Shown in pieces: positions 6,674 through 11,808 of a DNA stretch of 11,808 nucleotides. This DNA comes from QHYU01 sp041493955 (GTDB taxonomy: Bacteria; Acidobacteriota; Terriglobia; Acidiferrales; UBA7541). The stretch spans positions 1 through 11,808 of the forward strand of contig JBGPZW010000109.1 of NCBI GenBank assembly GCA_041493955.1, read 5' to 3'. Both the position numbers and the translations under genes were made by a program. Each line of letters starts with the position of its first letter. Positions within the stretch are counted from its first letter, which is position 1. The notes under the pieces were generated by a model. The model made no database searches. It was not told the origin of the DNA and was given only the letters and a program-made list of their open reading frames with translations.

Positions 6674-9001
6674 GTGCGCTTTCTGACGCCAACTGAAAAC
6701 CGGCGATTGAACGAACTCATCGGCTTTCTCGGTGTGACCCTGGCCGTGCTGGTGGCCTTGAGTCTGCTGTCCTACAGCCCGCGCGACGCTTCGCTGAACG
6801 TCTCCGCCCCGCCGCCCGGCACGCACCCTTCGCGCAATTGGATTGGCCCGGTGGGAGCAGCGGGCGCGGACCTGTTGTTTCAGGGCTTGGGTTACGCCGC
6901 CTTCCTGCTGCCCGTGGGGATTTTCCTGCTGGGGCTGCGCTGGTTCCGCAACCAGCCGGTGCCGTCGCCAGTGGGCAAGGTCATCGGCTACGCGCTGCTG
7001 CTGCTCTCGCTGCCGGCGCTGCTGGCCCTGTGGCATTTCCCGGAGGTGCGCGGAGCCGAGCCGCCGGGCGGCCTGCTGGGCAGCCTCGCTGTCACGTGGC
7101 TCAAGGCCACGCTCAACTCCGTGGGCGCGCACCTGGTGGCGCTGACGGCTTTCCTCGCAGCACTGTTTCTGACCACACCGTTTTCCTTCACCGGCGCGCA
7201 CCAGTGGCTGCGCGGCCCGATGAGAACGGACGGGAGCCTCAAAGTGATCGCGCGGCTGCGCGGGCGTTATCTGGCCTGGCGCGAGGCCCGCGAACAGAAC
7301 CGCATGCGCAAGCGCGTGGAAGAGATCAAGATTGCGGGGCGACCACCGGTGCCGTCGCAGGCCGCGTCAATAAGAGATGCCGCGAAGAAAACCGGCGCCG
7401 AGGACGGAGAGGAATACGAAGCGGAATCGCAGCGCGGCGGCCCGGTGTTAGTGCTCCCCGATGAGAGAGCTACTGCGAGCCGGCGCGGGCCGGAGCCCAA
7501 GATTGCCCGCGGCATCACCAGCTACCGCCTGCCCTCGCCGGGCCTGCTGCGCATGTCCGAGCGCGGGGAGCGGCTGGTGGAAGACGACCTGAAGGACTGC
7601 GCGCACGCGATCGAACAAAAGTGCAAGGAGTTCGAGGTCGAAGGCCGGGTCACGCAGATCAATCCCGGGCCGGTGGTTACCACGTTTGAGTTCAAGCCCG
7701 AGGCCGGCATCAAGTACAGCCGGATCACCAGCCTGGCTGAGGATCTCTGCCTGGCGCTGCGCGCCGAGTCCATCCTGATCGAACGCATCCCCGGGAAATC
7801 GACGGTGGGCATCGAGGTGCCCAATCATCACCGGCAAACAATCGCCCTGCGCGAAGAGATCGAATCGCCCGAATTCGTCAACTCACCCTCGAAGCTGACG
7901 CTGGCCATGGGCAAGGACCTGATCGGGCGCATCCGCGTCACCGACCTGGCCCAGATGCCCCACTTGCTGATCGCCGGCTCGACCGGCACGGGCAAGAGCG
8001 TGTTCATCAACTCGATGATCATCTCAATGCTCTACAAAGCCACGCCTGACGAATTGAAACTGGTGCTGGTGGACCCCAAGCGGCTCGAACTGAGTCTCTA
8101 CGAAGACATCCCGCACCTGTTGGCGCCTGTGGTCACCGATCCCAAAATCGCTTCCAACGTCCTGCGCAACGCCACGAGGGAGATGGAACAGCGGCTCAAG
8201 CTGCTGGCACAGCGGGGCGTGCGCAACATCGACCAGTACAACCGGACGTTTGCCAAAGGCCAATCGCTTTCGCTCTTCGACAATGTGGACGACGAGGAGC
8301 ATCATCCCCTGCCCTACATCGTGATCGTGATCGACGAGCTGGCCGACTTGATGATGGTGGATACCACCAACGTGGAGGAGTCCATCACGCGCCTGGCGCA
8401 GATGGCCCGCGCCGTGGGCATCCACCTGCTGCTCGCCACCCAGCGGCCTTCTGTGGACGTCATCACTGGGCTGATCAAGGCCAACTTCCCGGCGCGCATC
8501 TCCTTCCGCGTGGCCAGCAAAGTGGACTCACGCACCATTCTCGACGCCAACGGCGCCGAGTCCCTGCTGGGCCGCGGCGACATGCTTTATCTGCCGGCGG
8601 GCTCGGCGCGGCTGCACCGCATCCACGGGCCGCTGGTGACCGAAGACGAGATCGTCACCGTATGCGATTTCTGGCGCGCGCAGGCCAAGGCCAAGTACAA
8701 CGAGAAGCTCCTCGAAGCTCCCAAAGAAGAGGAGGTCGTTGCGGCCGAACCGGGCGGCGCTCCGCCGTCGGAAGCCGACGACGAGCTTTACCAGGAGGCC
8801 GTGCGTGTGGTCTGCGAGATGGGCCGCGCTTCCACGTCCACTCTGCAACGGCGGCTGCGCATCGGCTATGGCCGCGCCGCGCGGCTGATTGACATCATGG
8901 AAAAGGACGGCATCGTCGGGCCGCCCGACGGTACCAAGCCGCGCGAGGTGTTGAAGAAAAAAGACTGGATGCGCGAATTCGACGAGTCGCTCAAGCAGTA
9001 G
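6674..9001 (+). CDS. ftsK: DNA translocase FtsK/SpoIIIE
   Basis: This 775-aa membrane-anchored ATPase pumps DNA at the division septum to clear and resolve chromosome termini. GTG 6674 is chosen because GGAG (6664-6667) lies 6 nt before it; a TTG 15 bp upstream would include that site in the coding region. Four membrane segments occupy about residues 10-165, starting with LIGFLGVTLAVLVALSLLSY. A charged linker follows. The alpha domain includes GPVVTTFEFKPEAGIKYSRI. The RecA-like motor has Walker A GSTGTGKS (435-442) and Walker B VIVIDELADLM (Asp554-Glu555). The C-terminal winged-helix gamma domain, which reads KOPS-type polar sequences, runs from about residue 703 (DELYQEAVRVVCEMGRAST) to KPREVL. 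All expected parts are present, so it should be functional. Confidence 0.96.
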   Translation: MRFLTPTENRRLNELIGFLGVTLAVLVALSLLSYSPRDASLNVSAPPPGTHPSRNWIGPVGAAGADLLFQGLGYAAFLLPVGIFLLGLRWFRNQPVPSPVGKVIGYALLLLSLPALLALWHFPEVRGAEPPGGLLGSLAVTWLKATLNSVGAHLVALTAFLAALFLTTPFSFTGAHQWLRGPMRTDGSLKVIARLRGRYLAWREAREQNRMRKRVEEIKIAGRPPVPSQAASIRDAAKKTGAEDGEEYEAESQRGGPVLVLPDERATASRRGPEPKIARGITSYRLPSPGLLRMSERGERLVEDDLKDCAHAIEQKCKEFEVEGRVTQINPGPVVTTFEFKPEAGIKYSRITSLAEDLCLALRAESILIERIPGKSTVGIEVPNHHRQTIALREEIESPEFVNSPSKLTLAMGKDLIGRIRVTDLAQMPHLLIAGSTGTGKSVFINSMIISMLYKATPDELKLVLVDPKRLELSLYEDIPHLLAPVVTDPKIASNVLRNATREMEQRLKLLAQRGVRNIDQYNRTFAKGQSLSLFDNVDDEEHHPLPYIVIVIDELADLMMVDTTNVEESITRLAQMARAVGIHLLLATQRPSVDVITGLIKANFPARISFRVASKVDSRTILDANGAESLLGRGDMLYLPAGSARLHRIHGPLVTEDEIVTVCDFWRAQAKAKYNEKLLEAPKEEEVVAAEPGGAPPSEADDELYQEAVRVVCEMGRASTSTLQRRLRIGYGRAARLIDIMEKDGIVGPPDGTKPREVLKKKDWMREFDESLKQ

Positions 9002-9003
9002 GA

Positions 9004-9073
9004 AGTTGTCAGTTGTCAGTCGAAAGTTCACAGTTGAGAGCGTGAGCCATCAGCGATCGGCTAGCAGTCGTCA
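9004..9073. repeat. Degenerate 7-bp tandem repeat array, about ten units in register
   Basis: Cutting at 7-bp steps from 9004 gives AGTTGTC, AGTTGTC, AGTCGAA, AGTTCAC, AGTTGAG, AGCGTGA, GCCATCA, GCGATCG, GCTAGCA and GTCGTCA. The first two are identical, the first five share AGT, and the later ones mostly begin GC and keep the same phase. The array starts two bases after the ftsK stop. Heptameric repeats between genes are known in cyanobacteria and, from memory, common in acidobacterial genomes; function is unknown. Confidence 0.55.
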
Positions 9074-9153
9074 GCCTTCGACTTGTGGTTCGCGTTACCA
9101 GGAGGTGTGCGGCTCTTCGAGTCCGACCCCACTTTGTGCTTTCCTGCAAGGAT

Positions 9154-9182
9154 TTGACACCCCTGGGGCACGCCCGTAGAAT
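9154..9182 (+). promoter_or_regulatory. Sigma-70 promoter of the tRNA-Phe gene
   Basis: TTGACA (9154-9159) and TAGAAT (9177-9182) are separated by exactly 17 bp, matching 6 and 5 of 6 consensus bases. The tRNA begins 16 bp after the -10, so the 5' leader would be about ten nucleotides. The best promoter in the window. Confidence 0.8.
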
Positions 9183-9198
9183 CGTGAGTTGCTCCGGT

Positions 9199-9273
9199 GC
9201 CGGGGTAGCTCACCGGTAGAGCGCGGCCCTGAAAAGGCCGGCGTAGGCAGTTCAACTCTGCCCCCCGGCACCA
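9199..9273 (+). tRNA. tRNA-Phe (anticodon GAA)
   Basis: A complete cloverleaf can be drawn by hand. The acceptor arm is GCCGGGG (9199-9205) with CCCCGGC (9263-9269); the D stem is GCTC/GAGC; the anticodon stem is CGGCC/GGCCG with loop CTGAAAA, so the anticodon GAA is at 9231-9233. The variable loop is GCGTA, and the T stem GGCAG/CTGCC closes loop TTCAACT. The discriminator is A9270 and CCA is encoded (9271-9273). All stems pair fully, so the tRNA is predicted functional. Its 3' 22 bases are also coding sequence of the serine recombinase on the other strand. Confidence 0.96.
9252..9273. other. Candidate attachment site (att) at the 3' end of tRNA-Phe
   Basis: The recombinase gene reads into the tRNA 3' end and stops inside the T arm. 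A recombinase gene at an element's edge normally lies beside its att site, so the crossover probably falls in or next to this overlap. The exact core cannot be fixed, because the other junction and the empty site are not in the window; I saw no second copy of the tRNA end up to 11808. Confidence 0.5.
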
Positions 9274-10892
9274 CCCACGCGTGAGGTAAGAATCTCTTCC
9301 CCGAAGAAGTCTACCGCTCCCTTTGCCATGTAGTGAGAGCGGTCTTGCTCGATCACTGGCGTCAGAGTGATCTTACCAAAGTGCTCTGCGAGCACGGCCC
9401 GGGCCTGTTGGATGCTTTCCGGGTGAGTCAGCAGCTTGCGCAGGTTCGTCAGCCGCGAAACCGCGAACGTGCGCAACTCCTCGAGTGTTGCCCGCAGTGA
9501 GCCGGGCCGCTTCTCAAGCAGCCTGTCGCTGATTGCCTTGAGCTCTTTCTCCCGCTCGCCGATTGCGGCCATGATGCTCCCAGATCCCCTCCCCTCCGCG
9601 ATGGCCTGGACCAGCCGGTCGATCTCAACTTCAAGCTGCTGCTTCCGCTGACGCAGAAGCTCGAGCGTGGAATCGAGTTCGGCGAAACGCCGATCTAACT
9701 CCTGGCCCAGTCGCTCCACCACGTAGTCAATCATGTCCTCGCGTAGCACGGCTTCTTCGAGCCCTTTGAGCAACCGCCGCTCTACCTCCCCGCGAGGAAC
9801 TGTCAGCCCATTGGAGCAGACGGCATCCCCGCGCTGGTTGTGAATCGAACAGCCGTATTTGTCGCGCGCGTTGGCTGCCCGCCCGCTGACTAGCGCGATG
9901 CTACCTCCGCAGTGACCGCACAGCAGCAGGCCGGAGAGCAGGTACACGCGCCTTTGCTGGCCGCGTGCAAGGCCCGGGCGCCCCCCATCCCTGCCCCATA
10001 GCCGCCGGACTATTCTAAATCTGCGCTCAACCGATGCGAAGAGGTCGGCGGCCACAATCCGCAGGTGTGGAGCATCCACGACAACCCACTCTGCCTCTGG
10101 CCGCGGCCTGAAAATGCGCTTGCCCGTGCCTGGAACGCGATCCTTGCGCCGAGTGTTCCACACCAGCTTTCCGTCATAGCGTCGATTCCTCAGGAGATGG
10201 CGGATTGAAGAAACGCACCATGAACGGCTGAAGCGGCCTTTCTGTGGCTGCGGCGATAGCACGCCCTCTTTGTTCAGCTCGTGTGCGATGCGCTTGAGCG
10301 AGTAGCCACCGGCGTAGAGCCGAAAGATTCGCCGCACAGTTTCGGCCTCCGCCTCGTCCACTTCGAGACGCGTGCTGCCATCCTCGGCCTTGACCGAGCG
10401 ATAGCCGAAGCACCGTCCGCCCGTCGCAAGCCCTTTGAGCGCACGTCCCTGCATCCCTCGGTGAGTCTTCTGCCCGAGTTCGCGCCAGTAAACCGCGTCG
10501 ATCAGGCCGTGGACGCCAATCAGGATCTCGGCCTGTGCGCTTTCCGAATCCACGCCCTGAGAAACAGCCACTAGGCGCATCCCCGCGAAGCTCAAGCGCT
10601 CGTAGAGATTCAGCGCATCGGCCAACTTTCGACTGAGCCGGCCGGTGTCGTCGATCAGGATGCAGTCGAACGGCCGCGCTGGACTTATGGCCGCGGCGAG
10701 AAGTCTCTGGAGACCGGCCCGCTCTGTGCTCGTGCCGCTCACAGCCTCATCCACGTAGACGTGTTCATCGAGCACAACCCAGCCTTGCCGGGTTGCGTAT
10801 TCACGGCACTTTCTAATTTGGTCGGCGATGCTGGTGGGACTTTGGCGGTCGCTCGAAAAGCGCGCGTACGCGGCGCAGCGGAGTTCGGTCAC
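9252..10892 (-). CDS. Large serine recombinase (site-specific integrase)
   Basis: This 546-aa protein is a large serine recombinase, which integrates or excises mobile DNA through a serine-DNA link. The catalytic domain has YARFSSDRQ with nucleophile Ser13 and Arg11, and RLSR (Arg85, Arg88), matching the family's active-site arginines. The recombinase domain follows with GLATGGRCFGYR and YSLKRIAHELNKEGV (about 155-215). A zinc ribbon has Cys325, Cys328, Cys348 and Cys359. A coiled-coil stretch around LDSTLELLRQRKQQLEVEID comes next. The start is GTG 10890-10892 with AGGAGG 4 nt upstream, overlapping the preceding gene's TGA as GTGA. The last seven codons (GGAGGQS) and the stop lie within tRNA-Phe, so the C-terminus depends on the integration site. 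No key residue is missing, so it looks active. Confidence 0.95.
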   Translation of the reverse strand: MTELRCAAYARFSSDRQSPTSIADQIRKCREYATRQGWVVLDEHVYVDEAVSGTSTERAGLQRLLAAAISPARPFDCILIDDTGRLSRKLADALNLYERLSFAGMRLVAVSQGVDSESAQAEILIGVHGLIDAVYWRELGQKTHRGMQGRALKGLATGGRCFGYRSVKAEDGSTRLEVDEAEAETVRRIFRLYAGGYSLKRIAHELNKEGVLSPQPQKGRFSRSWCVSSIRHLLRNRRYDGKLVWNTRRKDRVPGTGKRIFRPRPEAEWVVVDAPHLRIVAADLFASVERRFRIVRRLWGRDGGRPGLARGQQRRVYLLSGLLLCGHCGGSIALVSGRAANARDKYGCSIHNQRGDAVCSNGLTVPRGEVERRLLKGLEEAVLREDMIDYVVERLGQELDRRFAELDSTLELLRQRKQQLEVEIDRLVQAIAEGRGSGSIMAAIGEREKELKAISDRLLEKRPGSLRATLEELRTFAVSRLTNLRKLLTHPESIQQARAVLAEHFGKITLTPVIEQDRSHYMAKGAVDFFGEEILTSRVGGAGGQS

Positions 10893-11086
10893 TCGACCTC
10901 CTCGGCTGAAGGCCGACTGCTTGCTGCGGACTCTGCCACAAGTCTAAACTTTAGAGCAACAGGTTTCTCAGGCTGATTCAGATACTCGCGCACCAGCGCC
11001 GGCACGATCACGCGGTCAAGCCAGTCCTTCAGCGCCGGGTTGAGTTCGGCGGCCCGGGCCTTCGCGAGTTTTGGTGCCGTCGCCAT
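10889..11086 (-). CDS. Small hypothetical protein, coupled to the serine recombinase
   Basis: I do not recognise this 65-aa protein. It starts at ATG 11084-11086 without a clear ribosome binding site and ends with TGA 10889-10891, sharing four bases (GTGA) with the recombinase start. That overlap is the main support for its being real. The N-terminal third is basic (KLAKARAAELNPALKDWLDR), the middle is an amphipathic stretch VIVPALVREYLNQ, and the tail is acidic (SAEEVE). There is no signal peptide, membrane segment or cysteine. The size and position next to an integrase would suit a recombination directionality factor or a small DNA-binding helper, but no DNA-binding motif is visible, so this is a guess. 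The 50-bp gap to the upstream gene holds nothing obvious. Confidence 0.62.
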   Translation of the reverse strand: MATAPKLAKARAAELNPALKDWLDRVIVPALVREYLNQPEKPVALKFRLVAESAASSRPSAEEVE

Positions 11087-11136
11087 CGTTCAAGAATCAG
11101 TTCTTTGCCGAAAGTCTCTTCCGTCGCCTCGAAGAT

Positions 11137-11610
11137 TCAACGAGTTGCAGTGGCGCGGTGGTCAGGGTTTTCTGCAAGCCCCTCGCCTCCTCCGCGAGTG
11201 CCGAATCTGACCCGCCGCGTCCTGACCTCGACTCCCGGATCTTCGGGATCGACCTGCACCCCGCAGGCTACAAGGAAAGCCACGTCCTCGGACGTCAGAC
11301 GAAATTCGATGCATTGCGGTTGGTCGCTGCCCCGCACAATGTAGCCGCGCACCAGCTTGACACTCACGTTGCGAGACGCCGACACAATCAGGCCTTCCCG
11401 CACTAGGCAGGACAGACGCCAGCGGATGAACCCTTGCGGCGCGCAAGGATAGCGGAGGGCTTTGCGGATGGTCGCAAGCCTCGGCGCGCAGAATCGCTCA
11501 TTGTCGGCCTGGGCGAGCCATGAGAGGTAACCAAACAGTTCGCTGTCGAACTGCCGCGGATCGACGCGCAGCACCCGCCCCTGCGGTGTTTCGGCTAATT
11601 GGTGCATCAT
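11137..11610 (-). CDS. Hypothetical protein, possible winged-helix DNA-binding, recombinase-linked
   Basis: I do not recognise this protein of about 157 aa. AGGAGG on the minus strand (11615-11620) supports the start; it is 4 nt from the first ATG (11608-11610) and 7 nt from the second (11605-11607), so the second Met may be used. Residues about 24-92 look like a winged-helix fold: helices FGYLSWLAQADNE and RLATIRKALRYP, then RWRLSCLVREGLIV and a basic strand VKLVRGYIVRG. The C-terminal 30 residues are rich in Arg and Gly and probably disordered. It is first in the operon with the 65-aa protein and the serine recombinase, so a role as regulator or accessory factor of integration is plausible. 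The insertion sequence begins about 60 bp upstream and may have changed its promoter. Confidence 0.65.
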   Translation of the reverse strand: MMHQLAETPQGRVLRVDPRQFDSELFGYLSWLAQADNERFCAPRLATIRKALRYPCAPQGFIRWRLSCLVREGLIVSASRNVSVKLVRGYIVRGSDQPQCIEFRLTSEDVAFLVACGVQVDPEDPGVEVRTRRVRFGTRGGGEGLAENPDHRATATR

Positions 11611-11733
11611 CTTGCCTCCTCTCCACTATCCCGGATGGTTTTGTCTTTTGTGGTTGCAAGAAGCTCTTAACAGGGTGCTGAAAAACTCCGTGTTTGGAAT
11701 TGCGAATGCTCATTAGTATGTACGAAGCTAGGA

Positions 11734-11752
11734 CGCCGCGTTTTGAGCGGCG
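11734..11752. terminator. Hairpin in the insertion sequence leader
   Basis: CGCCGC (11734-11739) pairs with GCGGCG (11747-11752) around the loop GTTTTGA, followed by CATTTTCC. It lies 25 bp before the transposase start. Such hairpins near IS ends can block outside transcription from reaching the transposase. The T run is short, so termination strength is doubtful. Confidence 0.35.
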
Positions 11753-11777
11753 CATTTTCCAAATTCAGGAGAACTTC

Positions 11778-11808
11778 GTGCGCGGAAATCCGAAATTGCA
11801 GAACCCGA
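11778..11808 (+). CDS. Transposase N-terminus (truncated by the window end)
   Basis: GTG 11778 is preceded at 6 nt by AGGAG (11767-11771) and opens a frame reading MRGNPKLQNP up to the window edge. A start of the form Met-Arg-Gly followed by a Gln-containing segment is common among IS1182/IS5-like transposases (DUF772 type), as remembered rather than searched. Only ten residues are visible, so domain content cannot be judged. The call depends on the ribosome binding site, the IS-end-like sequence about 100 bp upstream, and this N-terminal resemblance. Confidence 0.45.
   Translation, partial: MRGNPKLQNP

Larger units (their letters stand above)
9252..11808. mobile_element. Left end of a putative integrative element at tRNA-Phe (right end not in window)
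   Basis: The three-gene minus-strand operon (157-aa protein, 65-aa protein, large serine recombinase) points its 3' end at tRNA-Phe, and housekeeping genes stop at the tRNA. This fits an inserted element whose left border is the tRNA 3' end. Its cargo is not seen, since an insertion sequence begins at about 11673 and the window ends soon after. It could be a larger genomic island or a small remnant. Confidence 0.6.
11673..11808 (+). mobile_element. Left end of a putative insertion sequence (continues past window)
   Basis: GGGTGCTGAAAAACTC (11673-11688) resembles terminal inverted repeats of IS1182-like and related elements as I remember them. About 100 bp later comes a transposase-like start. 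Base composition also changes to AT-richer sequence here. The second repeat and target duplication lie outside the window, so the family is unproven. Confidence 0.5.

Noticed and set aside
10990..11010. GCCGGCAC near 11000 as a second copy of the tRNA end (attR)
   Set aside because: The match is about eight bases in GC-rich coding sequence and lacks the T-arm sequence, so it is expected by chance.
11071..11406. A + strand frame of 111 codons opposite the 157-aa gene
   Set aside because: It has no ribosome binding site or motif, whereas the minus-strand gene has a strong AGGAGG and an operon context.
9252..11672. CRISPR array, toxin-antitoxin pair or defence system near the recombinase
   Set aside because: No spaced direct repeats are present, and neither small protein shows a toxin, antitoxin or nuclease motif that I can recognise.

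Overview
The window is GC-rich bacterial DNA with densely packed genes. A pyruvoyl-type arginine decarboxylase, a deoxyhypusine-synthase-like enzyme, RNase J, and heptameric repeats between genes together suggest an acidobacterium or a relative. This is inference from gene content and style; no rRNA or other direct marker is present.

Left part (1-3473). The window opens inside the C-terminal substrate domain of a 5'-nucleotidase / 2',3'-cyclic phosphodiesterase. A polyamine-type locus follows: pdaD (arginine to agmatine, + strand), a convergent deoxyhypusine-synthase-family gene (- strand, six bases between the stops), and a + strand remnant of an agmatinase gene that keeps only about the first third of the protein. 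The agmatinase remnant is preceded by a tiny ORF reading Met-Asn-Arg-Arg-Arg-stop, whose stop overlaps the agmatinase start. A small GlsB/YeaQ-type membrane protein begins at the end of the remnant.

Middle (3587-9001). A run of + strand housekeeping genes encodes RNase J (RNA decay), a RimI-like GNAT acetyltransferase, undecaprenyl-diphosphatase UppP (recycling of the cell-wall lipid carrier) and the DNA translocase FtsK (chromosome segregation at division). The first three are closely spaced and probably co-transcribed. RNase J appears to start at TTG, and a 7-codon mini-ORF with a good ribosome binding site ends on that start.

Right part (9002-11808). After ftsK come about ten degenerate 7-bp repeat units in constant register, then tRNA-Phe(GAA) with a near-consensus promoter. 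A large serine recombinase gene on the - strand runs into the 3' end of the tRNA, so its last codons are tRNA sequence. Upstream of it in the same operon are a 65-aa and a 157-aa protein of unknown function. This looks like the left boundary of an integrated element whose attachment site is the tRNA-Phe 3' end; the far boundary is outside the window. About 60 bp upstream of the operon an insertion sequence seems to begin (terminal-repeat-like GGGTGCTGAAAAAC, hairpin, transposase start) and runs off the end.

The most interesting points are the recombinase/tRNA overlap with its two unknown companion genes, and the decayed agmatinase beside an apparently intact arginine decarboxylase and DHS-like gene. 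I did not find a clearly new multi-gene system.
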